The translations under genes and the position numbers were made by a program. From assembly GCF_007858975.2 (NCBI RefSeq), contig NZ_CP042220.2, positions 3,844,001 to 3,908,000 on the forward strand: a stretch of DNA of 64,000 bases, written 5' to 3'. Shown in pieces: positions 27,711 through 36,660 of the stretch (its first letter is position 1; each line of letters begins with the position of its first letter). The notes beneath the pieces are model-generated. The model was not told where the DNA came from. It searched no databases and saw only the letters and a list, made by a program, of their open reading frames with translations. The stretch is from Dickeya poaceiphila (GTDB lineage: Bacteria > Pseudomonadota > Gammaproteobacteria > Enterobacterales > Enterobacteriaceae).

Positions 27711-29138
27711 ATGAGTCAGTTAGAATTGATCGCACAGGAACTATTTGAACAAAATGAACGAGACCAAACGTTAAAGCTGGAAGAAGATAAAAAAATTATA
27801 AATCAATTGGTTGAGATCTATGATCAAAAGTATATCGCTGAAGCTTTGCGAGCTGTAGGTCATAATGACTGGACACGTGAGACACTAAACCGATGGCTGA
27901 ATGGCAAGGCAGTACAAAAACCGTTCACTGACATAGAAGTCAAAATGCTCAAAAAACTGCTACCATCCCCTCCGATATGCCACCCGCATTATCGTTTCCG
28001 TTTTATCGATCTCTTCGCTGGGATTGGCGGTATCAGAAAAGGCTTTGAAGAGATTGGAGGAGAATGTGTTTTTACCAGCGAATGGAACAAAGAGGCGGCA
28101 AGGACTTACAAAGCAAACTGGTTCTGCAACCCTGAAAACCATATATTTAATGAGGATATTCGTGAGATCACATTGAGTAATGATCAAACGATAAGCGAGC
28201 AACAAGCTTACAGAAATATTGCTCAGGAAATACCTGACCATGACGTTCTGCTGGCAGGATTTCCATGTCAGCCATTCTCCCTTGCTGGTGTATCGAAGAA
28301 AAATTCTTTGGGCAGATTGCACGGATTTGAGTGCGAAACACAAGGTACGCTCTTTTTTGATGTGGCACGAATTATTGCATCCAAAAAACCGGCTATTTTC
28401 CTTCTCGAAAATGTAAAAAACTTAAAAAGCCATGATAAAGGAAAAACATTTAGAATTATTATGGAAACGCTGGATGAGCTTGGCTATATCATAGCGGACT
28501 CAGAACATACAGGCTCTGATGATCCTAAGATTATTGATGGAAAGCATTTTCTTCCTCAACACAGAGAACGAATTGTATTAGTTGGCTTCAGAAAAGACCT
28601 GAATATTCATCAGGGTTTTACGTTAAAAGATATAAAAAAATTCATACCTAAAGATAGACCAGAATTATCTGAACTATTAGATAAAAATATAGATAGCAAA
28701 TATATATTAACACCATTACTATGGAAATATCTTTATAATTATGCAAAGAAACATCAGGCTAAAGGAAATGGTTTTGGTTTTGGCCTCGTAAATCCACATT
28801 CTAAAAATAGCATAACACGAACGCTATCAGCACGTTACCACAAAGATGGTTCAGAGATTCTGATAGATAGAGGATGGAATAAAGAGCTGGGTGAAAAAGA
28901 CTTCGATAATAGTCTAAACCAGGAAAAACGCCCACGTCGTTTAACCCCCAGAGAGTGTGCCCGTCTCATGGGCTTTGAAAAACCGGGTAAATCAGAATTT
29001 AAAATCCCTGTTTCGGATACACAGGCATACCGTCAATTTGGCAACTCTGTTGTAGTACCTGTATTCTCTGCAGTCGCTAAACTTCTAAAGCCATATATCG
29101 AAAAGGCTGTAGAAATTAAAGAAAGAAGGGAGATTTGA
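27711..29138 (+). CDS. dcm: Dcm-like DNA (cytosine-5) methyltransferase
   Basis: This 475-residue enzyme methylates cytosine, most likely within CCWGG. It has the length and layout of E. coli Dcm: an N-terminal ~90-residue extension with a possible helix-turn-helix ([20 protein letters not shown]), motif [14 protein letters not shown], catalytic Cys186 in GFPCQPFS, motif [10 protein letters not shown], motif [15 protein letters not shown], motif [15 protein letters not shown] and motif [11 protein letters not shown]. It is followed 6 bases later by vsr and faces an MvaI-like nuclease, so it serves a restriction system rather than being an orphan Dcm. The DNA is AT-rich compared with its chromosomal neighbours. 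Confidence 0.92.
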   Translation: MSQLELIAQELFEQNERDQTLKLEEDKKIINQLVEIYDQKYIAEALRAVGHNDWTRETLNRWLNGKAVQKPFTDIEVKMLKKLLPSPPICHPHYRFRFIDLFAGIGGIRKGFEEIGGECVFTSEWNKEAARTYKANWFCNPENHIFNEDIREITLSNDQTISEQQAYRNIAQEIPDHDVLLAGFPCQPFSLAGVSKKNSLGRLHGFECETQGTLFFDVARIIASKKPAIFLLENVKNLKSHDKGKTFRIIMETLDELGYIIADSEHTGSDDPKIIDGKHFLPQHRERIVLVGFRKDLNIHQGFTLKDIKKFIPKDRPELSELLDKNIDSKYILTPLLWKYLYNYAKKHQAKGNGFGFGLVNPHSKNSITRTLSARYHKDGSEILIDRGWNKELGEKDFDNSLNQEKRPRRLTPRECARLMGFEKPGKSEFKIPVSDTQAYRQFGNSVVVPVFSAVAKLLKPYIEKAVEIKERREI

Positions 29139-29144
29139 TAGACC

Positions 29145-29627
29145 ATGGCTGATGTACATAAACCTGAGATTCGCAGAAAAAACATGAAAGCGATCAGTAA
29201 TCATGACACAGCCATTGAATTAAAAATATCCAGCATACTCGATCGGCTTGGGTTCGAATTTCGAACTCAGGTAAAAAATATGCCAGGAAAACCTGACTTT
29301 GTCATCGATGAGTATAGAAAAGTCATTTTCACTCATGGCTGCTTCTGGCATCATCATAATTGCCATCTATTCAAAGTTCCCGCAACCAGAACTGAATTCT
29401 GGTTAAAAAAAATAAATCAAAACGTAACAAGGGATAAAGAGAATAATCAGAAGTTAATTTCTGATGGATGGAACATTTTACTTATATGGGAATGTGCTAT
29501 TCGTGGCCGATATAAACTTTCAGAACAGGATATTTCTGAACGTGTAGAGGAATGGATTTGTGCGGGAAATTATTCTGCTGAAATAAACATATCCGGGTTA
29601 CATCATCTAAAGGATCAGTTTTCATAA
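29145..29627 (+). CDS. vsr: Very short patch repair endonuclease Vsr
   Basis: This 160-residue mismatch endonuclease nicks 5' of T in T:G mispairs formed by deamination of 5-methylcytosine. The catalytic residues fall at the same numbers as in E. coli Vsr: Asp51 (GKPDFVID), His64 (FTHGCFW) and His69 (FWHHHNC). The N-terminus RRKNMKAISNHDTAIELK is also characteristic. It directly follows the methyltransferase (6-base gap) and protects its target sites from mutation. Confidence 0.95.
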   Translation: MADVHKPEIRRKNMKAISNHDTAIELKISSILDRLGFEFRTQVKNMPGKPDFVIDEYRKVIFTHGCFWHHHNCHLFKVPATRTEFWLKKINQNVTRDKENNQKLISDGWNILLIWECAIRGRYKLSEQDISERVEEWICAGNYSAEINISGLHHLKDQFS

Positions 29628-29793
29628 TAGCCTCGAATATTCATTATCATCATGACTATGGTATACTGTCATTAAAAATACTAATTACAGATTAAATCTA
29701 TTCATTGGCCTTATCGCCGGAATGTATCCATTATCCACACCGAGCAACAGGCTGGCGGTATCACCGCACAACTCGTTGTTATTATTTGCATTA

Positions 29794-29826
29794 TTCAATT
29801 CACCTGTAATTTCAATTCATCTGTAA
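29794..29826. repeat. 17-bp-period tandem duplication before the LysE-type gene
   Basis: TTCAATTCACCTGTAA (29794-29809) recurs as TTCAATTCATCTGTAA (29811-29826) with one mismatch and a 17-base period. It lies in the leader of the LysE/ArgO gene. Confidence 0.85.
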
Positions 29827-29839
29827 CTAAAGAGAAATC

Positions 29840-30460
29840 ATGCCGTTACCTGTATTTATTACCGGTTTTATGACCGGTGCCGGTTTGATCGTCGCAATTG
29901 GCGCGCAGAATTCATTCGTATTGCGTCAGGGGATGCGCCGGGAGCATGTGTTTTGGGTCAGTTCGGTGTGCTTTTTATGCGATCTGGTACTGATGACGCT
30001 CGGCGTGCTGGGTCTGGGGAAAATCATTAACGACAGTAAACCGGCGATCACCGCGCTGACGCTGGCCGGGGCGCTGTTTCTGCTGTGGTATGGTTATAAC
30101 ACGCTGAAAAGCGCCTGGCGCGGCAACAACCAGCTGACGATCACCTCACAGGCGGATGGTTTGCGCCGACGCACGGTGATCAGCGCCAGTCTGGCGGTCA
30201 GCCTGCTAAACCCGCATGTTTATCTGGATACGGTGGTGATTATCGGCGGCATTTCCTCCGGCATCGCCCCCGATCTGAAGCTGTGTTATCTGGCCGGGAC
30301 CGTCAGCGCCTCGCTGCTCTGGTTCTACACCATCGGCTACATGGCCGCCGCCTGTTCGCGTTATTTTGCCAACCCGACCACCTGGCGCGTCATCGACAGC
30401 CTGATAGGCTGCTACATGATTTTTATGGCGTTGCAGCTGTGTCGTTTGCTGTATCAGTGA
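29840..30460 (+). CDS. LysE/ArgO-family amino-acid exporter
   Basis: This 206-residue inner-membrane exporter has five or six hydrophobic segments. The N-terminus FMTGAGLIVAIGAQNSFVLRQGMRREHV and the loop SLLNPHVYLDTVV are the LysE/ArgO signatures; relatives export arginine or lysine. The dibasic loop region (GNNQLTITSQADGLRRRTVI) lies mid-protein. It is preceded by a 17-bp tandem repeat, with a possible LysG/ArgP-type site not recognised. Its last 38 bases overlap the end of the convergent PfkB-family gene. Confidence 0.85.
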   Translation: MPLPVFITGFMTGAGLIVAIGAQNSFVLRQGMRREHVFWVSSVCFLCDLVLMTLGVLGLGKIINDSKPAITALTLAGALFLLWYGYNTLKSAWRGNNQLTITSQADGLRRRTVISASLAVSLLNPHVYLDTVVIIGGISSGIAPDLKLCYLAGTVSASLLWFYTIGYMAAACSRYFANPTTWRVIDSLIGCYMIFMALQLCRLLYQ

Positions 30461-31436
30461 TAACGCTATCTGATGCGGACGCGCCGCCGCGCAGCCATTC
30501 TATTTCCTTTGTCGGCCAGGCGTGCAGCCGCGCCAGCGCGTCGGCGTAGAGCGGCATGGCATTGGCCGCCCCTTCCCGTTCAACACATACTGCGGCATAA
30601 GCAGACGCAAACAACGCCGCCTCGGCCAGCGCTTCCCCCGCCGCCAGCCGGGCTGCCAGAGCGCCATTGAAGGCATCCCCCGCGCCGGTGGTGTCTTTCG
30701 GCTGTGCCGGGAAAACCGGGATGCGTGCCAGACTATCGCCGGTGGACAGCAAAGCCCCCTGCGTACCCAGCGTGATCACCAGTTTCGCCACCCCTTTATC
30801 GTGCAGCACCTCGGCGGCACGTTCGGCACTCTCCCAGTCATTAACGGCAACGCCGGTAAGTTGGGCCGCCTCGGTGCTATTGGGCGTGAGCAAATCGACG
30901 TGACGCAAAAACGCATTGCTGACCTTCTGCCACGGTGCCGGGTTGACGATGACGTAGGTGCCCGCCTCACGAGCGGTGTCCATCATGCGTTGGATGGCGC
31001 TCAGATTATTCTCCAGTTGCATCAGCAGGATATCAGCCGCCGCCACTGTTGGCCGACAGCGGGCGACTTCAGCAGCGGTGACGGTGAGATTAGCGCCGGG
31101 GTAGACTGAAATCATGTTTTCGGCATCGTCCCCCGCCACGTAAATCAGTGCGTTGCCGGTCGGCTTTTCCTTGCAGGTAAACAGGGTGATAGCATCAAAC
31201 CCACTGTGTTCCAGATGGCGACGGGCGTAAGAGCCGAAATCATCCCGCCCAACCTTGCCGATATAGTGCACCCGCGCCCCGGCACGCATCGCCGCCATCG
31301 CCTGATTGGCGCCCTTGCCGCCGGGTCCCATCATGCTGTGCTGGGCAATCAGCGACTCGCCAGGCGCCGGAAAGCGCTGCATATGCGAGACGATATCCAG
31401 ATTGAACGAGCCAAACACGCACACCTTGCCTTTCAT
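30423..31436 (-). CDS. PfkB-family sugar kinase (ribokinase-like)
   Basis: This 337-residue kinase of the ribokinase family phosphorylates a sugar. PfkB signature 1 is GGKGANQAMAAMRAGA (about residue 38) and signature 2 is DTTGAGDAFNGALAARLAAG (about 252), with the catalytic Asp. GGGAGAA just upstream supports ATG 31436. It is the last gene of the eight-gene sugar operon, 64 bases after the ROK kinase, so this operon encodes two different kinases. The C-terminal ~25 residues extend past the usual family end and overlap the exporter gene on the other strand. Confidence 0.88.
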   Translation of the reverse strand: MKGKVCVFGSFNLDIVSHMQRFPAPGESLIAQHSMMGPGGKGANQAMAAMRAGARVHYIGKVGRDDFGSYARRHLEHSGFDAITLFTCKEKPTGNALIYVAGDDAENMISVYPGANLTVTAAEVARCRPTVAAADILLMQLENNLSAIQRMMDTAREAGTYVIVNPAPWQKVSNAFLRHVDLLTPNSTEAAQLTGVAVNDWESAERAAEVLHDKGVAKLVITLGTQGALLSTGDSLARIPVFPAQPKDTTGAGDAFNGALAARLAAGEALAEAALFASAYAAVCVEREGAANAMPLYADALARLHAWPTKEIEWLRGGASASDSVITDTANDTAATP

Positions 31437-31500
31437 ACCGGTTCTCCCTCAACGAGGTTCTCATTCCAATAACGTCATCGCGTCATCGTCCCCAATAGCG

Positions 31501-32394
31501 TTATCTCCCGAAATAACGCTCCGCTGCCAGACAAGCGCCACGGCACCCGGTGTGATCGGTCGCGGCACTGACCACCAGTTTCAACCCGCGTCGGGTTACC
31601 GGTGGGCGCAAATGGCGCTCCAGCCGCGACTGAAACTGTTGCAGAGGAAAATCCGCCATTGCCGGCACCCCGCCCCCCAAAATCAGGTATTCCGGGTCCA
31701 GAATATTCATTTCTGCCGCAATGGTTTTCGCCAGCCGGTCAATAAACGCGCACAGGTCCGGGTGGTCGCGCTGGGTCGAAAACAGTGTTGCAAGCGGCTG
31801 CTCCGGGCAGTGCCGCTGCGCCCACTGGCTCAACCAATGGCCGCTGGTGACGGTTTCCACGCAGCCTTCGTTGCCGCACGGACAGGGGCGCGGATTGTCC
31901 GGCCACGGAATGTGCCCCAACTCGCCGGAGCCGCCGTGCTGGCCGTGGTAAAACTGGCCGTTGATCCACAGGCTATTGCCCAAGCCGGTGCCGAGATACA
32001 CCCCCACTGCGTGCTGCGGCAGGCTCTCCAGTTGCAGCAAATCCCACAACATCAGGTGATTGACGTCTTTATCCATCGCTACCGGCACGCCTATCCGTTC
32101 CGCCAGTTGACGCGCCACCGGCTGGTCATCCAACACGGGGATAAACGGCAGCGACACCACCTGCTGCCGGTCATGGCTGAGGATGCCCGGCAGCCCCAGC
32201 ATCACGCCGCCGATGGCGCAGTCCGCCGTCGCCAGCGCCGGGCGCAACACCTCAGCCAGCGCGCCCAGCGCATCCGGCTCCCGCGCCCAACTGGCGGTCG
32301 GCACTTTGTGAAACCCCGACCAGTGGTGTTGTGCATCCATCACCAGCAACCGGGTGCTGGTGCCGCCGATATCCACCCCCAACCAGCCGGTCAT
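31501..32394 (-). CDS. alsK: ROK-family sugar kinase, AlsK-like
   Basis: This 297-residue kinase belongs to the ROK family. The ATP-binding motif LGVDIGGTSTRLLV is at the N-terminus and the zinc motif CPCGNEGCVE is at about 172-181. It most resembles allose kinase AlsK, and the AlsE-like epimerase gene is directly upstream with a 1-base TGATG overlap. ATG 32394 is selected for this coupling; an upstream in-frame start would lie inside the epimerase gene. The symbol is by context and not proven. Confidence 0.75.
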   Translation of the reverse strand: MTGWLGVDIGGTSTRLLVMDAQHHWSGFHKVPTASWAREPDALGALAEVLRPALATADCAIGGVMLGLPGILSHDRQQVVSLPFIPVLDDQPVARQLAERIGVPVAMDKDVNHLMLWDLLQLESLPQHAVGVYLGTGLGNSLWINGQFYHGQHGGSGELGHIPWPDNPRPCPCGNEGCVETVTSGHWLSQWAQRHCPEQPLATLFSTQRDHPDLCAFIDRLAKTIAAEMNILDPEYLILGGGVPAMADFPLQQFQSRLERHLRPPVTRRGLKLVVSAATDHTGCRGACLAAERYFGR

Positions 32395-33086
32395 CACACA
32401 GACTCGCTTAGCGCGCCCTTCGCCTGCGCGATGTGTCCTTGCATCAAATCCCATGCCTGCTCCAGCCGGTCATGCAGGCCGAACAAGCCGGATGTACCGA
32501 CGATCAGCACCTCAGCACCCGCCGCCAGCAGCGTGCCGTAGGTTCGCTGGTTGCAGGAACCGTCCACCTCTATCAGGTACTGGTAGCCGTGCCGGGCTTT
32601 CAGGCTGCGCAGTTCCTCGATTTTGCGCACCATTTCCGGAATAAATGGCTGACCGGCGTAACCGGGGTCTACCGTCATCACGGTTATCTTGTCCAGCAGG
32701 TGGATGTAGTGATGGATATACGATACCGGCGTCGCCGGGTTAAGCACCACGCCTACCCGGCGATTCAGCGCACGAATCTGATTAATGACCCGGAACGCGT
32801 CACGGTTGATGGTTTCGGCGTGCGGACAGATAACGTCCGCCCCGGCTTTTGCCACCGCGTCGATAAAATCGGTCGGCGCTTCCACCATCAGGTGCACGTC
32901 GATAGCCACGCGAGTAAATGGCCGAATCTGTTCAATGAAAAACGGCGACAGGGTGATGTTCTTGACGTAGTGCCCGTCCATGATGTCCACGTGCAGAAAA
33001 TCGGCCCGCGAGTCCAGCACCGCCAGTTGCTGCTTAATCTCCATGAGATTCATACACATCAGCGAGGGGGAAAGTTGAGTACGCAT
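32394..33086 (-). CDS. alsE: Ribulose-phosphate 3-epimerase family, AlsE-like
   Basis: This 230-residue TIM-barrel epimerase inverts C3 of a ketose phosphate. Motifs: LSPSLMCMNL (strand 1), FLHVDIMDGHYVKNITLSP (metal-binding His and Asp), VAIDVHLMVEAP and MTVDPGYAGQPFIPEM (metal-binding Asp region). Among relatives the best fit is D-allulose-6-phosphate 3-epimerase AlsE, which converts allulose-6-P to fructose-6-P. It overlaps both neighbours by single bases in TGATG junctions, indicating tight translational coupling. Confidence 0.82.
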   Translation of the reverse strand: MRTQLSPSLMCMNLMEIKQQLAVLDSRADFLHVDIMDGHYVKNITLSPFFIEQIRPFTRVAIDVHLMVEAPTDFIDAVAKAGADVICPHAETINRDAFRVINQIRALNRRVGVVLNPATPVSYIHHYIHLLDKITVMTVDPGYAGQPFIPEMVRKIEELRSLKARHGYQYLIEVDGSCNQRTYGTLLAAGAEVLIVGTSGLFGLHDRLEQAWDLMQGHIAQAKGALSESV

Positions 33087-34186
33087 CAGACGTCCTTTTT
33101 ATCGTTTAACGATGACTGGCGGGCCAGCTGCACGCTGCGGCGCACGGCCCGGTAATGGATGTATTGGTTTTTAAAGAATTTGAGCGACAGCACCACGATC
33201 AGCACCGCGCCCCACATCGCCAGACTGAAATGCTGGCTAATGTTCAGCAGGTTGAAACCGGTGGAGAGGATCTGTAACGCCACCAGCGCCAGCACCACGC
33301 CGGTGACCCGGCCAAAACCGCCGTTAGGGTCAGCGCCGCCAAGAATGATCGCCAGTACTGTCAGCAGCAGGTAAGAGTCGCCGTAGCCGATGCGTGCCGA
33401 GTTAAAACGCGCCATCATCACCAGCCCGGCCAGCACGCACAACAAACTGGAAATGACATACACCAGCACCAACATGCGGTGGGTGTTGATGCCGCTAAAC
33501 CAGGTGGCGTTGATGTTGCTGCCGCCCATGTAAATGCACTTGCCGGCACGGGTTTTGCCAAGAAATAGCGCCATCGCCGCAGCCGCCAGCAGGAACAGAT
33601 AGAGCGGTAGCGGCACGCCGAGCAGCGTACCGGAACCGAGTGTGCGCACCACCTCCGGCATACCGCTCACCGCCGCGCCGCGCGTCAGCCAGATGCCGAT
33701 GCCGTTGACCGTCATCATGGTCGCCAGCGTCACCAGAATCGGGTGTGCACCCACTTTGGTGACCATCAGCCCGGTAATCACCCCAATCAGCACCGCGAGC
33801 GCCACCGCCCCCAGCACGCCAATACCCAGCCACAGCAGTTGCAGTGCCGTACCGGCGCCGGACGGCAAATAACTCAGCAACACCCAGGCGATAAATAAGC
33901 TGGTGAGATTAGCCGTGGCGATGATGCACAGATTCAGGCCGCCGCTCAGGATGGCGACGAACATCGCCAGCGTGAACAGCCCTAATTCCGGCAACTGAAA
34001 CGCCATGCTCATAAAGGTGGAGCCAGTGAAGAACCGCCCCGGCAGCGCCAGCGTAAAGGCGGCTACCGCGATGGCTATCAGCAGCAGCAGGCCGGGATGC
34101 GCACCACCCGCCCGACGGACAGCAGTGCGTAACCGGGCAATCGAGTTCATGGCGGAATACGCCTGTCGTTCAGGTAAAACTGACAT
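33086..34186 (-). CDS. Sugar ABC transporter permease (second), RbsC family
   Basis: This 366-residue permease of the ribose/allose/AI-2 class (BPD_transp_2) has about eight to ten hydrophobic segments. The signature VLAIILGGADPNGGFGRVTG and the earlier segment AILSGGLNLCIIATANLTSL are typical. GGAAGGAAACCG immediately before ATG 34186 is a strong ribosome site, so the longer start is used although it overlaps the preceding permease gene. It is paired with a second permease, so the importer is probably a heterodimer, unlike the AlsC homodimer of E. coli. Confidence 0.85.
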   Translation of the reverse strand: MSVLPERQAYSAMNSIARLRTAVRRAGGAHPGLLLLIAIAVAAFTLALPGRFFTGSTFMSMAFQLPELGLFTLAMFVAILSGGLNLCIIATANLTSLFIAWVLLSYLPSGAGTALQLLWLGIGVLGAVALAVLIGVITGLMVTKVGAHPILVTLATMMTVNGIGIWLTRGAAVSGMPEVVRTLGSGTLLGVPLPLYLFLLAAAAMALFLGKTRAGKCIYMGGSNINATWFSGINTHRMLVLVYVISSLLCVLAGLVMMARFNSARIGYGDSYLLLTVLAIILGGADPNGGFGRVTGVVLALVALQILSTGFNLLNISQHFSLAMWGAVLIVVLSLKFFKNQYIHYRAVRRSVQLARQSSLNDKKDV

Positions 34187-35159
34187 CGGTTTCCTTCCGT
34201 TTTTTGTAGTGGGTAACGGTTATCGCCAGCATGATCACTGCGCCGATGACGATGTTCATGAAATAGCTGGAGACGCCAATCAGGTTGAGGCCGTTCTTGA
34301 GGATGGCTATCAGAAACACGCCCATCAGCGTGCCGGTGACGGTGCCTTTGCCGCCCATCAGGCTGGCACCGCCGAGCACGGTGGCGGCCAGCACGTCCAG
34401 TTCGCCGCCCACCAGCGCATTCGGCACCACTTCGCCGACACGGTAGACCTGCACCAGCCCGCCGACTGCCGCCATCACGCCGAGGTAGCCGTAAGCCAGC
34501 AGGTGGATCAACCCGACGCGAATCCCGATGCGCCTTGCCGATTCCTGATCGCCGCCGGTGGCGTATAACTGGCGGCCAAGGTGGGTTTTGTTGAGCAGGA
34601 CCCAGGTGAACAGCGCGATCACCAGCATCAACGTTAATGGCAGGCCTATTTGGTAACTTTGGCCGTTAACGGTAAACGGCAATACGCTGCGCAGCGTCAC
34701 CCACCATTCCGGCAAGCTGTACAGGCTGTGGCCATTGGTCAGCCACATCAGCAAGCCAAACAGCAGCGACTGCATACTGATGGTGATGATGATCGACACG
34801 ATACGCAGCGAGTAGATCAACACCGCGTTGATCATGCCGAGCAGCGCGCCGCACAGCATCGCCAGCCCGATGCTGACCACCGGGTTATCAAGACCGGCAT
34901 TCACGAACAGCGACGCGATCAGGTATTGCGTTACCGAGGCCACCGCCGCGAACGAAATATCGATGCCGCCGGTCACCAGCACCACGAACAACCCCAGCGC
35001 AAAAATACCGGTAACGGCATAGGTATCCGCCAGGTCGAGCAGGTTTTGCCACGTCAGGAACTGGTCGCTGGCAAGGGAGAAAAACACCACGAAACACAGC
35101 AGCACCCAGGCCAGCCAGCCCTGGCTCGACTGCGGTTTCAACCAGGATATGTCAGGCAT
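34170..35159 (-). CDS. Sugar ABC transporter permease (first), RbsC family
   Basis: This 329-residue permease is homologous to the adjacent one. Signatures include FVVLVTGGIDISFAAVASVTQY (about 60-81) and VLAATVLGGASLMGGKGTVTG, matching RbsC/AlsC/LsrC-type proteins. About nine hydrophobic segments are visible. It overlaps the ATPase gene by 8 bases upstream and the second permease by 17 bases downstream. Confidence 0.87.
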   Translation of the reverse strand: MPDISWLKPQSSQGWLAWVLLCFVVFFSLASDQFLTWQNLLDLADTYAVTGIFALGLFVVLVTGGIDISFAAVASVTQYLIASLFVNAGLDNPVVSIGLAMLCGALLGMINAVLIYSLRIVSIIITISMQSLLFGLLMWLTNGHSLYSLPEWWVTLRSVLPFTVNGQSYQIGLPLTLMLVIALFTWVLLNKTHLGRQLYATGGDQESARRIGIRVGLIHLLAYGYLGVMAAVGGLVQVYRVGEVVPNALVGGELDVLAATVLGGASLMGGKGTVTGTLMGVFLIAILKNGLNLIGVSSYFMNIVIGAVIMLAITVTHYKKRKETDVSFT

Positions 35160-36657
35160 TGATCACCTCCGCCAGTTGCTGTTGCGCGATGTCGTGTGGC
35201 CGGTATTCGGCATGGATGGTGCCATCCTGAAAATGCAGTACCCGGTCGCAGTTGTAGTAGACTTCCGGCACTTCGTCGGAAATCAGGATGATGGAAAGCC
35301 CCTCACGGGCCAGTTGGTGGATCAACTGATAGATGCTGGCTTTGGCGCCCACATCCACCCCAACGGTGGGCGAGTCGAGGATCAGTATCCTCGGCTGGGT
35401 CAGCACCCATTTGGCCAGCACGATCTTTTGCTGGTTGCCGCCAGACAACGTGGAGATCGCCTGTTCCGGGTCCGCCACCCGCACCCCCAGTTGCTGGATC
35501 CAGCGCAGAATCAGCGTGTTCTTGCGGTATTCGTCAATCAGATGGAAGCGACTGCGCAGTTGGTCAAGGATGGTCAACACCATGTTGTCCGCTACCGACT
35601 GCTGCTGGATCAACCCCAGCGTCAGCCGGTCTTCCGACACATAACCGATACCGGATTTGATGGCATCCTCATGGTGGCGAAAGCGCACCGGCTTGCTGTC
35701 GAGCCAGATTTTTCCGCTGTCGGGCTGGGTCATGCCGAACAACGACAACGCCAGCTCGGTACGCCCGGAGCCGAGCAACCCACACAGCCCCAGCACTTCG
35801 CCCTGATGCAGCCGGAAGCTGACATCGTGGTACTGCCCGGCGCGACTCAGCCTCTCCACCTCCAGCAACACACGATCCGGATTGCTGGTGGGAGCTTTCA
35901 ATTGATAGTCGAGCGTCAGGCCGGTCATCAGCTCGGTCAGCCGCGCGCCGTCCATCTCGCTGGCAGGCCAGGTGCCGACCTTACGGCCATCACGGATCAC
36001 CGTTACCCGGTCGGAGATCTCCAGCACTTCATCCAGCCGGTGACTAACGAACACCACGCAGATGTTTTTGTCTTTCAGATAGCGCACGGTGCGCAGCAGT
36101 TGGTTGACTTCGGTGCGGGTCAGTGAGGCGGTCGGTTCGTCCATGACAACCAGCCGAGCCTCCGCTACCAGCGCCCGGCAGATCGCCACCTGCTGGCGCT
36201 GCGCAATGGACAGCGCCGCCACCGTGGCATCGAGTTGCAGGTCGAACTGCAATTCGTTGATGATGCGCTGCGCGGTGTCGCGCACCCGGCGGGCACTGTA
36301 CCAGCCGAACAACCCGTTCAGGTTATGCTCGAAGGCGATGTTTTCCGCCACGCTCAGGTTGGGAAACAACGACAGGTCCTGATAAATCACCTGAACGCCA
36401 AAATCACGCGCCTGCCGTGCGGTGAGGCGCGAGAGTGCGTCGCCTTCTCCCAGTCGGATACGGCTGCCGCTATCCGGGGCATGTACCCCGGATATCACCT
36501 TGATCAAGGTACTCTTGCCACAGCCGTTGGTGCCAGCCAGACAGTGCACTTCTCCCGCCATCAGCGACAGCGAGATATCGCTCAGCGCCCGGTTGCCGCC
36601 GAAGGTTTTCGACAGGTTCTCCAGCGCAATCAGCGTCTGTGGTTCAGCCGCGTTCAT
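35152..36657 (-). CDS. Sugar ABC transporter double ATPase, RbsA/AlsA-like
   Basis: This 501-residue protein has two ATP-binding domains. Domain 1 has Walker A GTNGCGKSTL (about 42-51), Cys replacing the usual Ala, and Walker B VVMDEPTASL. Domain 2 has the degenerate Walker A GLLGSGRTEL typical of RbsA, with signature LSGGNQQKIVLAKWV and LILDSPTVGVD, where Ser replaces the catalytic Glu position's usual neighbour. This layout marks ribose/allose/AI-2-type importers. It is the third gene of the operon, 3 bases after the binding-protein gene. Confidence 0.9.
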   Translation of the reverse strand: MNAAEPQTLIALENLSKTFGGNRALSDISLSLMAGEVHCLAGTNGCGKSTLIKVISGVHAPDSGSRIRLGEGDALSRLTARQARDFGVQVIYQDLSLFPNLSVAENIAFEHNLNGLFGWYSARRVRDTAQRIINELQFDLQLDATVAALSIAQRQQVAICRALVAEARLVVMDEPTASLTRTEVNQLLRTVRYLKDKNICVVFVSHRLDEVLEISDRVTVIRDGRKVGTWPASEMDGARLTELMTGLTLDYQLKAPTSNPDRVLLEVERLSRAGQYHDVSFRLHQGEVLGLCGLLGSGRTELALSLFGMTQPDSGKIWLDSKPVRFRHHEDAIKSGIGYVSEDRLTLGLIQQQSVADNMVLTILDQLRSRFHLIDEYRKNTLILRWIQQLGVRVADPEQAISTLSGGNQQKIVLAKWVLTQPRILILDSPTVGVDVGAKASIYQLIHQLAREGLSIILISDEVPEVYYNCDRVLHFQDGTIHAEYRPHDIAQQQLAEVINA

Positions 36658-36660
36658 CGC

